Positions 35,917-44,740 are shown, counted from the first letter of the stretch. The stretch: 64,000 nucleotides of DNA from Billgrantia campisalis (GCF_022341425.1 NZ_JABFUC010000012.1:90072-154071); one strand, 5' to 3'. Notes: generated by a model from the sequence alone, not told the origin. A program made the numbers and translations.

Positions 35917-37296
35917 ATGAGCGAGCATCGCATCGAGCGCGACAGCATGGGGGAGCTCAGGGTCCCCAAGGGTGCCCTCTATGGCGCCCAGACCCAGCGC
36001 GCCGTGAACAACTTCCCGGTATCCGGTCAGTCCATGCCCGTGGCCTTTATCCACGCCATCGCGCGGATCAAGCTGGCCGCGGCGCGGGTCAATCACGACC
36101 TGGGGCTGCTCGACGCCGAGCGGGCCGAGGCCATCGTCGCCGCGGCCCAGGCGATCATCGAGGGCCGCCACGATGACCAGTTTCCCGTGGACGTGTTCCA
36201 GACCGGTTCGGGGACCTCGAGCAATATGAACGTCAACGAGGTGATCGCCCACCTGGCCAGCGCCGACGGCGTGGCGGTGGGGCCCAACGATCATGTCAAC
36301 ATGGGGCAGTCGAGCAACGACGTGATCCCCACCGCCATCCACCTCTCGGCGGCGCTGGAGGTCACCGCGCGGCTGCGCCCGGCGCTGCTGCACCTGCGCG
36401 ACACCATCGATGCCCGCGCCGATGAGCTGGACGGGGTGGTCAAGACCGGCCGGACCCACCTGATGGATGCCATGCCGCTGCGGCTCAGCCAGGAGCTCGG
36501 CGGCTGGTCGAGCCAGGTGGGGCAGGCCGTGGAGCGCCTCGATGGGGCCATGCTGCGCCTGACGCGGCTCGCCCAGGGCGGCACCGCGGTCGGCACCGGT
36601 ATCAACGCCCATCCCGAGTTCGCCGCGCGTATGGCCCGGGAGCTGGGCGAGCAGACCGGGCTTTCGCTGTCGCCCAACGACAGCTTCTTCGCCAGCCTGG
36701 CCTCCCAGGACGCCGCCGTGGAGCTCTCCGGCCAGCTGCGCGGCCTGGCCTGCGTGGTGATGAAGATCGCCAACGATCTGCGCTGGATGAATTCCGGGCC
36801 GCTGGCGGGGCTGGGTGAGATCGAGCTGGAGGCGCTGCAGCCGGGCAGCTCCATCATGCCGGGCAAGGTCAATCCGGTGATCCCCGAATCGGCGGCCCAG
36901 GCGGCGGCCCAGGTCATCGGCCTGGATGCGGCGGTCACGGTGGCCGGCCAGAGCGGCAACTTCCAGCTCAACGTCATGCTGCCGCTGATCGCCCACAACC
37001 TGCTGACCTCGATCACCCTGATGAGCAATACCGCCCAGCTGCTGGCCGACCGGGCGATCGCCGGTTTCCGGGTCCGTGAGGACAACCTCTCGGCTCCGCT
37101 GGCGCGCAACCCCATCCTGGTCACCGCCCTGAACGGGGTGATCGGCTATGACGCTGCGGCGGCGATCGCCAAGCAGGCTTACCAGGCCGGGCGCCCGATC
37201 ATCGAGGTGGCCGAGGAGCAGACCGAGCTGAGCCGCGAGGAGCTGGAGCGCCTGCTCGACCCCGCCCGGCTGACCCACGGCGGGATTCCGGAGTAG
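35917..37296 (+). CDS. fumC: Fumarate hydratase class II
   Basis: A 459-residue iron-free fumarase of the TCA cycle, interconverting fumarate and malate. The start MSEHRIERDSMGELRVPKGALYGAQTQRA, the VFQTGSGTSSNMNVNEVI segment, TGRTHLMDAMPLRL and the superfamily signature GSSIMPGKVNP (near residue 310) with the catalytic serine are all present. Length equals E. coli FumC (467). AAGGAGGT precedes the ATG. Confidence 0.97.
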   Translation: MSEHRIERDSMGELRVPKGALYGAQTQRAVNNFPVSGQSMPVAFIHAIARIKLAAARVNHDLGLLDAERAEAIVAAAQAIIEGRHDDQFPVDVFQTGSGTSSNMNVNEVIAHLASADGVAVGPNDHVNMGQSSNDVIPTAIHLSAALEVTARLRPALLHLRDTIDARADELDGVVKTGRTHLMDAMPLRLSQELGGWSSQVGQAVERLDGAMLRLTRLAQGGTAVGTGINAHPEFAARMARELGEQTGLSLSPNDSFFASLASQDAAVELSGQLRGLACVVMKIANDLRWMNSGPLAGLGEIELEALQPGSSIMPGKVNPVIPESAAQAAAQVIGLDAAVTVAGQSGNFQLNVMLPLIAHNLLTSITLMSNTAQLLADRAIAGFRVREDNLSAPLARNPILVTALNGVIGYDAAAAIAKQAYQAGRPIIEVAEEQTELSREELERLLDPARLTHGGIPE

Positions 37297-37318
37297 CCGG
37301 CCAGCCAGGCCGGGCCTC

Positions 37319-38824
37319 TCAGGCGGCCGCCAGCGCCCGGCGCCGCGCCGCCATGTAGTGCGAGAGGCGCTCGCTTTGCTGGGCGTCCAGTCGCAGTCCC
37401 AGCTTGGTGCGACGCCACAGGATGTCGTCGGCGCTCACCGCCCACTCCTGGTCGATCAGATAGTCGACCTCGGCGGCGCTCAGCCCGGCGCCGAAGTCCT
37501 CGCCGAGATCCGCGTCTTGCCCGCTATCCCCCAGGAAGTGCAGGCACAGGGTGCCGTAGCTGCGGGCGAAGCGGCGCGCCCGCGCGGCGCCGAGCCAGGG
37601 GTAGTCGGCCAGCAGGCGGGCGGTGAAGGCCGCCTGGCTGCCGATATCGCCGCCCGGCAGCCGCGCCTTGGCCGTCCAGGCGGGGCCCATGGCGGGCAGG
37701 TAGGGGGCCAGCCGCCCCAGGGCGGCCTCGGCCAGCTTGCGGTAGGTGGTGAGCTTGCCGCCGAATACCGAGAGCAGCGGGGCGCCGTGGCAGTCCAGGT
37801 CGAGGGTGTAGTCGCGGGTCATCGCCGCAGGCTCCGACGACTCGTCGTCGCATAGCGGCCTGACGCCAGAAAAGGTGGTGACGATATCGTCGCGGCTCAG
37901 CTGGCGGCGGAAGTGCTGGTTGACGACCCCGAGCAGGTAATCCACCTCGGCGTCGCTGGCGGTGGCGCGCGCCGGGTCGCCGGAGTAGCGCCGGTCGGTG
38001 GTGCCCACCAGGCTGAAATCCTCCTCGTAGGGCAGCACGAAGACGATGCGGCGGTCGCTGTTCTGCAGGATATAGGCGCGCTCGTCGGCGTTGAGGCGGG
38101 GGACCACCAGGTGGCTGCCCTGGATCATGCGAATCGCATAGCGTGAGTCGCGCCCGGCCTGCTCGCGCACGATGCGCTCCACCCAGGGGCCGGCGGCGTT
38201 GACCAGCGCCCTGGCGCGTCGCTGGAAGCGCACGCCGCGCTGGGTGTCCTCGAGTTCGAGGCACCAGTGGCCCTGCTCTTCACGGGCGGCAATGCAGCGC
38301 GTGCGGACCAGGACCTCGGCACCCTGTTGGCGCGCCTGAAGGGCATTGAGCAGCACCAGGCGGGCATCGTCCACCCAGCAGTCGGAATATTCGAAACCGC
38401 GCACGATGTCGGGCTTGAGCGGCGCATCGGGGCCGAAACGCAGGCTCCGCGAGCCGGGCAGGCGCCTGCGTCGTCCCAGATGATCGTAAAGGAATAGCCC
38501 GGCACGAACCATCCAGGCCGGACGCAGGTCGGCGCGGTGCGGCAGGATGAAGCGCAGCGGCCAGATGATATGGGGCGCCTTGTCGAGCAGGCGCTCCCGC
38601 TCCCGCAAGGCTTCGCCTACCAGGCGGAACTCCCGGTGCTCCAGGTAGCGCAGCCCCCCGTGAATCAGCTTGCTGCTCGCCGATGAGGTGGCGCTCGCCA
38701 GGTCGGCCTGCTCGCACAGGGCCACGCTGAGGCCGCGCCCGGCCGCATCGTTGGCGATGCCGGTGCCGTTGATGCCGCCGCCGATGACGAAGAGGTCGAG
38801 CAGGTCGGGAGGGGGATCGGCCAT
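37319..38824 (-). CDS. glpD: Aerobic glycerol-3-phosphate dehydrogenase GlpD
   Basis: A 501-residue FAD enzyme that oxidises sn-glycerol-3-phosphate to dihydroxyacetone phosphate and feeds electrons to quinone at the inner membrane. The FAD-binding VIGGGINGTGIANDAAGRG (residues ~13-31), TSSASSKLIHGGLRYLEHREFRLV (residues ~46-69) and LVGTTDRRYSGDPA are GlpD hallmarks. The gene follows glpR on the same strand across a 150-bp gap with operator-like sequence. Length matches E. coli GlpD. Confidence 0.96.
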   Translation of the reverse strand: MADPPPDLLDLFVIGGGINGTGIANDAAGRGLSVALCEQADLASATSSASSKLIHGGLRYLEHREFRLVGEALRERERLLDKAPHIIWPLRFILPHRADLRPAWMVRAGLFLYDHLGRRRRLPGSRSLRFGPDAPLKPDIVRGFEYSDCWVDDARLVLLNALQARQQGAEVLVRTRCIAAREEQGHWCLELEDTQRGVRFQRRARALVNAAGPWVERIVREQAGRDSRYAIRMIQGSHLVVPRLNADERAYILQNSDRRIVFVLPYEEDFSLVGTTDRRYSGDPARATASDAEVDYLLGVVNQHFRRQLSRDDIVTTFSGVRPLCDDESSEPAAMTRDYTLDLDCHGAPLLSVFGGKLTTYRKLAEAALGRLAPYLPAMGPAWTAKARLPGGDIGSQAAFTARLLADYPWLGAARARRFARSYGTLCLHFLGDSGQDADLGEDFGAGLSAAEVDYLIDQEWAVSADDILWRRTKLGLRLDAQQSERLSHYMAARRRALAAA

Positions 38825-38872
38825 GGTGAGGCTCCGGTCGACTGGGGTGCGCGTGACCCATGTCGATCATGG

Positions 38873-38913
38873 GATGTTTGAAATCGAAAATAGAACAATC
38901 GGAATCGAACATC
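38873..38913 (-). promoter_or_regulatory. Candidate GlpR operator upstream of glpD
   Basis: An AT-rich 41-bp block between glpR and glpD has GATGTT at one end and AACATC at the other, with TTCGATT and AATCGAAA cores in between. This resembles the ATGTTCGATAACGAACAT-type sites recognised by GlpR. It starts about 49 bp upstream of the glpD ATG. Confidence 0.5.
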
Positions 38914-38974
38914 AAGCGCCATCACTGAGGTGCCCGCCGCTGCGGGCAATGTGGCCGAGCCGGTGGGTGCGGGA

Positions 38975-39733
38975 TCAGGCGATATGCAGGGCGACGTCGT
39001 GGGCCCGCAGCAGTCGGGCGATGGCCTCGGGGGGCTCGCGGTCGGTGAACAGGGCGTTCAGCTGGGCAATGTTGCCCTGGCGCACCACCGGGTTGCGATG
39101 GAACTTGGAGTGGTCGGCGGCCAGGAACACCTGGCGTGAGTTGCGGATGATGGCCTGGGCCACGCGCACTTCCTGATAGTCGAACTCGAGCAGCGAGCCG
39201 TCCTCGTCGATCCCGCTGATGCCGATGATGCCGTAGTCCACCTTGAACTGATTGATGAAGTCGATGGTGGCCTCGCCGATGATGCCGCCGTCCCGAGAGC
39301 GCACCTGGCCGCCGGCGATGATCACGTTGAAGTCCTCCTTGTGCTGGAGGATTGCGGCCACGTTGAGGTTGTTGGTGATCACCTCAAGCCCTTCGTGCTC
39401 CAGCAGGGCCTCTGCCACCACCTCGTTGCTGGTGCCGATGTTGATGAACAGGGAGGAATGATCGGGAATCTGCGCGGAGAGCAGGGCGGCGATGCGACGC
39501 TTGGCCTCCAGGTTCAGGTTCTTGCGGGTGCTGTAGGCGGTGTTGACGGTGCTGGATTCGAGACCGGCGCCGCCGTGGACGCGCCGGATCAGCCCCTCGC
39601 CGGCAAGGGCGTTGAGGTCGCGGCGAATCGTCTGGGGGGTGACGGCAAAATGTTCGGTAAGCTGTTCGATGCTGGCATAGCCCTGGCGGCGAACCAGGTC
39701 GACGATGGCATCCTGACGTAGTTGCTGATTCAT
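38975..39733 (-). CDS. glpR: DeoR-family glycerol-3-phosphate regulon repressor GlpR
   Basis: A 252-residue repressor. The N-terminal helix-turn-helix ([38 protein letters not shown], about residues 18-52) is followed by the sugar-phosphate-binding DeoR C-terminal domain ([39 protein letters not shown]). Very close to GlpR of E. coli and Pseudomonas. The ATG 39733 has CAGGGAG upstream. It likely represses the adjacent glpD until glycerol-3-phosphate binds. Confidence 0.93.
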   Translation of the reverse strand: MNQQLRQDAIVDLVRRQGYASIEQLTEHFAVTPQTIRRDLNALAGEGLIRRVHGGAGLESSTVNTAYSTRKNLNLEAKRRIAALLSAQIPDHSSLFINIGTSNEVVAEALLEHEGLEVITNNLNVAAILQHKEDFNVIIAGGQVRSRDGGIIGEATIDFINQFKVDYGIIGISGIDEDGSLLEFDYQEVRVAQAIIRNSRQVFLAADHSKFHRNPVVRQGNIAQLNALFTDREPPEAIARLLRAHDVALHIA

Positions 39734-39925
39734 GGCGGCTCCCTGTAGATCGCCCCATTGTAGGCTATCGTCGCTGCCCTCGGCAGGCATGCGAATGTCG
39801 AAAGGCTATCAATGTCGTGACAGGGTGCGCAGAAGCGAACATCACATTCGTGGGTGCCGCGAGGCGCTGCGGCGTTGCCGTGAACCGGCAGGCAACTGCC
39901 TGATCCACAAGATGTTATATCGGGC

Positions 39926-39953
39926 TTGCATTCGTCCGGCGAATGGGTAGAAT
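39926..39953 (+). promoter_or_regulatory. Promoter of the tRNA-Val genes
   Basis: TTGCAT and TAGAAT with a 16-bp spacer, about 80 bp before the first tRNA. It is the only clear element in the 302-bp gap between glpR and the tRNAs; the rest shows only a possible glpR control sequence (GCGAACATCACATTCG near 39834). Confidence 0.65.
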
Positions 39954-40035
39954 ACGCATCCGTTGCCGCAGCGAGCCGGCTTGGTCGGGAACCGAGTTTC
40001 CTTCCTGGCAAGCTGCAGGGTAAGAAGCGCACAGC

Positions 40036-40112
40036 AGGACCATAGCTCAGTTGGTTAGAGCGCCACGTTGACATCGTGGAGGTCGGCGGTTCAAATCCGC
40101 CTGGTCCTACCA
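40036..40112 (+). tRNA. tRNA-Val (anticodon GAC), copy 1
   Basis: A 77-nt cloverleaf with encoded CCA. The acceptor stem pairs AGGACCA with TGGTCCT, the D-loop has AGTTGGTTAG, the anticodon stem CCACG/CGTGG encloses TTGACAT (anticodon GAC), and the T arm GGCGGTTCAAATCCGCC is complete. The next copy is 26 bp downstream, so both are probably processed from one transcript. Confidence 0.97.
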
Positions 40113-40138
40113 GCCTCTCTGCTCGCATCGATCCCTTC

Positions 40139-40215
40139 AGGACCATAGCTCAGTTGGTTAGAGCGCCACGTTGACATCGTGGAGGTCGGCGGTTCAAATC
40201 CGCCTGGTCCTACCA
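40139..40215 (+). tRNA. tRNA-Val (anticodon GAC), copy 2
   Basis: Identical in sequence to copy 1, including encoded CCA, 103 bp further on. A terminator with T-run follows directly. Confidence 0.97.
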
Positions 40216-40224
40216 GATTCCGAG

Positions 40225-40258
40225 ACGCCCCCGCTGCTCCTGGCCGCGGGGGCGTTTT
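40225..40258 (+). terminator. Terminator of the tRNA-Val transcript
   Basis: Ten-base complementary arms (ACGCCCCCGC and GCGGGGGCGT) with an 11-nt loop, followed by TTTT, 9 bp after the second tRNA. It also lies 47 bp past the end of the minus-strand msrC. Confidence 0.88.
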
Positions 40259-40304
40259 GCGTTGGCGCCACCGGCCCGGTCGGGCGGCCGGTCCGTGGCG
40301 GGTT

Positions 40305-40772
40305 TCAGGGCGTGCCCGAGAGGTCCGTGCCGGCCACGAAGACCGCAACCAGCGCTTCGATGCCCGTCTGGTCCGCGGCGCTGAAGCGGCCCTTTCGCGG
40401 GCTGTCCAGGTCCAGCACGCCCCACAGCCGCCCGTCGGCCACGATCGGGACCACCAGTTCGGCGCGGGAGTCGGCATCGCAGGCGATATGGTCGGCGACG
40501 GCGTGGACGTCGTCGATGCGCTGAGTCTGCCGGCTGCGTGCGGCCGCGCCGCACACTCCCTTGCTGAAGGGGATCGGATGGCAGGCGGGCTTGCCCTGGA
40601 AGGGGCCGAGCGACAGCAGCTCGGGTTCGCGCTGCAGGTAGAAGCCCGCCCAGTTCAGGTCGGGGATCTCCTGCATCACGAAGGCGCAGGTCTGGGCGCT
40701 GTTGGTCAGCCAGTCGCGGCTGTCGAGCAGGGCCTCGAGCTGGCGGGCGAGCAGCGCGTAGTTCGGTGTCAT
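40305..40772 (-). CDS. msrC: Free methionine-(R)-sulfoxide reductase (GAF domain)
   Basis: A 155-residue single GAF-domain enzyme that reduces free Met-R-sulfoxide. The catalytic cysteine motifs are present: GVCGAAARSRQTQRIDDV and HIACDADSRAELVVPIV, plus WAGFYL near the substrate pocket. Length matches E. coli fRMsr (165). It lies downstream of metNIQ on the same strand, so methionine import and repair of oxidised methionine may be co-expressed, although a hairpin and a possible separate promoter lie in the 105-bp gap before it. Confidence 0.92.
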   Translation of the reverse strand: MTPNYALLARQLEALLDSRDWLTNSAQTCAFVMQEIPDLNWAGFYLQREPELLSLGPFQGKPACHPIPFSKGVCGAAARSRQTQRIDDVHAVADHIACDADSRAELVVPIVADGRLWGVLDLDSPRKGRFSAADQTGIEALVAVFVAGTDLSGTP

Positions 40773-40846
40773 GGTGGCTCCTCGACGATAGGAGCCGGCG
40801 CAGTGGCCGGCCCCAAACCTTATACAGAATCAGATAGGGAAATATC

Positions 40847-40875
40847 GATATTCGTCACGAGCGCAGTCGAATATC
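40847..40875 (-). terminator. Hairpin between metQ and msrC
   Basis: Eight-base perfect arms GATATTCG and CGAATATC with a 13-nt loop, just after metQ on the minus strand. AT-rich sequence with TATAAG follows and may hold an msrC promoter. It may attenuate read-through rather than stop it. Confidence 0.35.
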
Positions 40876-40877
40876 CC

Positions 40878-41690
40878 TTATTCCCAGCCGGGTACCGCGC
40901 CACCATCAAACAGCTCCAACGCCTTGGCGGCCACCTCCTCGCTCTGGTAGGCCGAGACCAGCTGCTGGATCGCTTCGCGCTCCTCGTCACCGGCGCGCAC
41001 CGCGATCAGGTTGACGTAGGGCGATTCCGGCCCTTCCTTGATCAGGGCGTCGTCGAGGCTCAGGCCGGCGGGCTGGGCGAAGGTGTTGTTGATGAAGGCC
41101 AGGTCCACGTCGGGCAGCACCCGGGGCAGCTGGGCGGCCTCGATCTCACGGAAGCGGAAGCCGTGAGGGTTGTCGATCACGTTGACCGGCGTCGCCTCTA
41201 GGTTGTCCGGGTCGTCCAGGGTGATCAGGCCGTGGTGGTGCATCAGCAGCAGGGAGCGGCCGCCGTTGGTGGGGTCGTTGGGCAGGGCGACGATGGCGCG
41301 CTCGGGCAGCTCATCCATGCTGGCGTGCTTTTCCGAGTAGGCGCCGATGGGATAGACGAAGGTGTAGCCGGCCACGACCAGGTCATAGCCGCGATCCTCC
41401 ACCATGCTGCGCAGGTAGGGCTCGTGCTGGAAGGCGTTGGCATCCAGGCTGCCGTCGGCCAATGCCGCATTGGGTGAGACGTAGTCGGTGAACTCGATGA
41501 TCTCGACATCGAGATCGTAGCGCTCCTTGGCCAGCTGCACGGCGACCTCCATCACCTCGGATTCGGGGCCGGACATGGTGCCGACCTTGATGGCGCGGGT
41601 GTCATCGGCGCTGTCGTTGCCGCAGCCGGCCAGCAGTACGCTACCGGCCAGGGTGGCGGCGCCGAGCAGTCGGGTCAGGGTAGAGGGCAT
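40878..41690 (-). CDS. metQ: Methionine ABC transporter substrate-binding lipoprotein MetQ
   Basis: A 270-residue NlpA-family lipoprotein that binds methionine at the outer face of the inner membrane. The signal ends LAGSVLLAGC (Cys at residue 23). The family motifs YVSPNAALADGSLDANAFQHEPYL, ALPNDPTNGGRSLLLM and FINNTFAQPAGL are visible. I start at 41690 (AAAGGAG upstream) rather than 41765. Third in the metNIQ operon. Confidence 0.95.
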   Translation of the reverse strand: MPSTLTRLLGAATLAGSVLLAGCGNDSADDTRAIKVGTMSGPESEVMEVAVQLAKERYDLDVEIIEFTDYVSPNAALADGSLDANAFQHEPYLRSMVEDRGYDLVVAGYTFVYPIGAYSEKHASMDELPERAIVALPNDPTNGGRSLLLMHHHGLITLDDPDNLEATPVNVIDNPHGFRFREIEAAQLPRVLPDVDLAFINNTFAQPAGLSLDDALIKEGPESPYVNLIAVRAGDEEREAIQQLVSAYQSEEVAAKALELFDGGAVPGWE

Positions 41691-41768
41691 CGGTGTGTCT
41701 CCTTTGTCGTGTGCCGCCGTCGGCGGCGTGTCCGCGGTTCTGTCTCCGCTTGTCGTTGGGGGCAAGCG

Positions 41769-42422
41769 CTACTTTCTGTCGCTCTTGCGCACCAGGTAAT
41801 CGCCCAGGCTCTGGAAGCCCTGCACCATCACCACCAGGATCGCTACCGTGATCAGCATGACCGTGGGGTTGAAGCGGTTGTAGCCGTAGCGGATGCCCAG
41901 GTCGCCCAGGCCGCCGCCGCCCACGGCGCCGGCCATGGCCGAGTAGCTGACCAGGGTGACCACGGTGATGGTCAGGCCGGTGATGATGCCGCCGCGGGCC
42001 TCCGGCAGCAGCACCTTGCCAATGATCTGCCAGGGCGTGGCGCCCATGGATTGAGCGGCTTCGACCAGTCCCGGGGATATCTCGTTGAGGGCGCCCTCCA
42101 CCAGGCGCGCAACGAAGGGGATGGCGGCAATGGTCAGGGGGACCACGGCGGCGTTGGTGCCGATCGAGGTGCCGACCAGCATTCGCGTGAAGGGAATGAT
42201 CGCCACCATCAGGATGATGAAGGGAATCGAGCGGCCGATATTGGTGGCGATGCCCAGCACCCGATTGAGGTGGGGGTGCGCCATGATCTGCCCCGGGCGC
42301 GTCACATACAGCAGAACGCCGAGCGGCACGCCGAGCAGGGCGGCCACCACCCCGGAGACCGCCACCATATAGAGGGTGTCGAGGGTGGCGCGTAGAATCA
42401 GCTCAATCATCGCGCTGGACAT
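41769..42422 (-). CDS. metI: Methionine ABC transporter permease MetI
   Basis: A 217-residue permease, identical in length to E. coli MetI when started at ATG 42422 (MSSAMIELILRATLDTLYM aligns with the E. coli start). Five helices, and the coupling region FVARLVEGALNEISPGLVEAAQSMGATPWQII with the EAA loop. It overlaps the end of metN by 20 bases, indicating translational coupling. Confidence 0.96.
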   Translation of the reverse strand: MSSAMIELILRATLDTLYMVAVSGVVAALLGVPLGVLLYVTRPGQIMAHPHLNRVLGIATNIGRSIPFIILMVAIIPFTRMLVGTSIGTNAAVVPLTIAAIPFVARLVEGALNEISPGLVEAAQSMGATPWQIIGKVLLPEARGGIITGLTITVVTLVSYSAMAGAVGGGGLGDLGIRYGYNRFNPTVMLITVAILVVMVQGFQSLGDYLVRKSDRK

Positions 42423-43476
42423 GGCCGAGCACCTCCACGTGTAGGTCATGGGATTCGAGATAGTCGATGGCCTGGCGGGTCTTGTCGGCCGGCCCCAGCA
42501 GCTCGGCGATCATCAGCCCCAGGGTGCGCTCCTGGATCGACTCCACCTTGGCCTGCAGGATGCTGACGTCCACCCCGCACTCCCGGGCCAGGCGTGAGAT
42601 CAGTGGCGTCGCCACGGCATCGCCGGAGAAGGCCAGGCGTACCACCGGGTGGGTGCGGGCGCCGGGGGTTTCCTCGAGGCGCTCGATCAGCGCCTTGGGC
42701 GGTTCCAGCTGCAGGAAGTCGTTGAGAAACTCGCGGCCGAGCCGAGTGCGCGGGGCGGTGAAGAAGTCGCCCACCTCGGCCTCTTCGACCAGTTCGCCGT
42801 CGGAGATCAGGCTGACCCGGTGGCAGATCGACTTCACCACCTCCATTTCATGGGTAATCAGCAGGATGGTCAGGCCGAGTCGCTGATTGATGTCGCGCAG
42901 CAGCGCCAGGATCGAGCCGGTGGTCTGGGGGTCAAGGGCCGAGGTGGCCTCGTCGCAGAGCAGCACCTTGGGCTCGCTGGCCAGCGCCCGGGCGATCGCC
43001 ACGCGCTGTTTCTGGCCGCCCGAGAGCTTGGCCGGGTATTGGTGCGCCTTGTCGTCCAGGCCCACCAGCTCCAGCAGCGGCAGCACCCGCTCGCGGATGG
43101 CGGCGCGCTTCATGCCCATCAGCTCCAGCGGCAGGGCCACGTTGTCGAAGACGTTGCGGGTGGTCAGCAGGTTGAAGTGCTGGAAGATCATGCCGATGCG
43201 GTGGCGGGCCTGGTTCAGCGCCGCGGCCGACAGACGGGTCATCTCCTGGCCGTCGACGCACACGCTGCCACCGCTGGGGCGCTCGAGCAGATTGACGCAG
43301 CGTATCAGCGTCGACTTGCCGGCGCCCGACAGGCCGATCACGCCGTGGATGCTGCCCTGGGGAACATGCAGGTCAACGTTGCTGAGGGCGACCACGGCGG
43401 CCGGGTCGCTGTCCGCGCCGGCCCTCCGTCGCCCCTTGGGGTAGTAGGTCTTGGAGACGTTGCGTAGTGTGATCAT
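42403..43476 (-). CDS. metN: Methionine ABC transporter ATP-binding protein MetN
   Basis: A 357-residue ABC ATPase. Walker A GLSGAGKSTLIR near residue 47, LLTTRNVFDNVALPLEL, signature LSGGQKQRVAIARAL, Walker B LLCDEATSALD and the switch His in LITHEMEVV are present. The C-terminal ACT-like NIL domain (about residues 270-350) is the methionine sensor behind trans-inhibition in MetN. The start ATG 43476 lies 54 bp after a leader terminator, so the gene depends on read-through of a riboswitch-type leader. Confidence 0.96.
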   Translation of the reverse strand: MITLRNVSKTYYPKGRRRAGADSDPAAVVALSNVDLHVPQGSIHGVIGLSGAGKSTLIRCVNLLERPSGGSVCVDGQEMTRLSAAALNQARHRIGMIFQHFNLLTTRNVFDNVALPLELMGMKRAAIRERVLPLLELVGLDDKAHQYPAKLSGGQKQRVAIARALASEPKVLLCDEATSALDPQTTGSILALLRDINQRLGLTILLITHEMEVVKSICHRVSLISDGELVEEAEVGDFFTAPRTRLGREFLNDFLQLEPPKALIERLEETPGARTHPVVRLAFSGDAVATPLISRLARECGVDVSILQAKVESIQERTLGLMIAELLGPADKTRQAIDYLESHDLHVEVLGHVQRDD

Positions 43477-43529
43477 CTTGGCTTCCGCTCGCCGGGGCCG
43501 TGTGGACGCGGGGCGCGGCAGCGGGCAGC

Positions 43530-43558
43530 AAAAAAAAAGGCCACCCTGACGGGTGGCC
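43530..43558 (-). terminator. Leader terminator upstream of metN
   Basis: On the minus strand, GGCCACCC-GTCA-GGGTGGCC is followed by nine T residues, a strong intrinsic terminator. Because it precedes metN and follows the SAM-II-like aptamer, it is the likely expression platform. Its 5' arm CCACCC can alternatively pair with GGGTG of the aptamer. Confidence 0.9.
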
Positions 43559-43572
43559 ATCAACGCTGGACA

Positions 43573-43650
43573 CACCCTTTTAGCTGCACTTCACGCCGAG
43601 AAGCTCTCGACGTGGGCGCCCGCAATCCGGGTACAAATCGGCGCCTTGAA
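43573..43650 (-). ncRNA. SAM-II-like riboswitch controlling metNIQ
   Basis: Read on the minus strand: P1 arms GGCGCC (43640-43645) and GGCGCC (43615-43620) enclose a loop with GATTT, TACCC and ATTGC. After an inserted 9-bp hairpin comes GTGAAGTGC and then AGCTAAAAGGGTG (43573-43585). GATTT, TTGC and AGCTAAAA-GGG are hallmark SAM-II positions. TACCC of the loop pairs with GGGTG to form the pseudoknot P2. When P2 forms, the terminator downstream is free to fold; otherwise GGGTG can pair with its CACCC. I infer S-adenosylmethionine as ligand. Confidence 0.82.
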
Positions 43651-43661
43651 TGTTGGCGGTG

Positions 43662-43690
43662 ATAGTACGACCAAAGACGAAGGCTGTCAA
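43662..43690 (-). promoter_or_regulatory. Sigma-70 promoter of the metNIQ leader
   Basis: On the minus strand a perfect TTGACA (43685-43690) and TACTAT (43662-43667) are 17 bp apart. The start near 43655 falls just before the aptamer. The rest of the 423-bp gap up to ribE at 43900 shows no other element I recognise. Confidence 0.8.
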
Positions 43691-43899
43691 TTCGTGCGGT
43701 GTATGTTTCGGGTGATATGGCGTTTGAGTAGAAAAATACTCTGGGTAAGCGCTGAAGTGTCTTTCGATCATCTTGTGAGTTCCGAGGGGGTGGCGCGCGA
43801 ATGGACGCCGTGCCGGTGAGTTCCTACACTGCTTCTCTTTCGGTCCATCCACCTTCAGTTCATCCACCCGCCACGGCGGGAGCAGCGTGAGGAGCGCCC

Positions 43900-44526
43900 A
43901 TGTTCACAGGCATCGTTCAGGGAACGGCAGAAATCGTCGCCATCGAGGAGGCCGAGGCGTTTCGTACTCACGTCGTGGCGCTGCCCGAGGCACTGCGCCG
44001 AGGGCTTGAGCTCGGCGCCTCGGTGGCCCACAACGGCGTCTGCCTGACGGTGACCGCCATCGACGGTGAGCGGGTCAGCTTCGACCTGATGCGCGAGACC
44101 CTGGCGGTGACCAACCTTGGGGCGCTCGAGGTGGGGGATCGTGTCAATATCGAGCGGGCGGCGCGCTTCGGCGATGAGATCGGCGGCCATGCCATGTCCG
44201 GCCACGTGATGGCCATGGCCGAGCTGGTGGAGCTGGACGAGACGCCCAACAATCGCCGGCTGTGGTTCCAGGTGCCCCAGGCGCTGGTACGTTTCCTATT
44301 CGACAAGGGCTATGTGGGGGTCGACGGCATCAGCCTGACCATCGGCGAGGTGCGCCACGTCGCCGGGCAGGGCCCGCGGTTCTGCGTCAATCTGATCCCC
44401 GAGACCCTGGCGCGCACCACCCTGGTGGACCGGGTGCCCGGCGACCGGGTCAATATCGAGGTCGACCCCCAGACCCAGGCCATCGTCGAGACCGTCGAAC
44501 GGGTGCTGGCGGCGCGCGGCGTGTGA
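43900..44526 (+). CDS. ribE: Riboflavin synthase, alpha subunit
   Basis: A 208-residue enzyme made of two lumazine-binding repeats that converts two 6,7-dimethyl-8-ribityllumazine molecules into riboflavin. MFTGIVQGTAEI starts repeat one and ARFGDEIGGHAMSGHVM starts repeat two; NGVCLTV and DGISLTI are the paired active-site strands. TGAGGAG precedes the ATG. It is alone, not in a rib operon, and I find no FMN riboswitch upstream. Confidence 0.96.
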   Translation: MFTGIVQGTAEIVAIEEAEAFRTHVVALPEALRRGLELGASVAHNGVCLTVTAIDGERVSFDLMRETLAVTNLGALEVGDRVNIERAARFGDEIGGHAMSGHVMAMAELVELDETPNNRRLWFQVPQALVRFLFDKGYVGVDGISLTIGEVRHVAGQGPRFCVNLIPETLARTTLVDRVPGDRVNIEVDPQTQAIVETVERVLAARGV

Positions 44527-44740
44527 GCGGCGTGTGAGCGGCGCGCTGTTTTGACCGTTTCGTCAAGCCTGCGTTGGTAGCCGGGCTGGCGCTTGGCCCG
44601 CGGTTTGCTTATACAGAGCCAACCGTGCCGTATCATGGTGGCAGTCGGCAGCCTCGCATCAGCGGCGGCCTTTGGGTACCATGTGCGGCTTTTCTCGCTC
44701 CCACTGGACGACGAGCCAGCCCCAGCGCAGGAACGCCATC

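Noticed and set aside
43700..43899. FMN riboswitch upstream of ribE
   Set aside because: None of the RFN hallmarks (AGGG, GGGTGAAATTCCC, GACCGGCGG) can be found in the gap.
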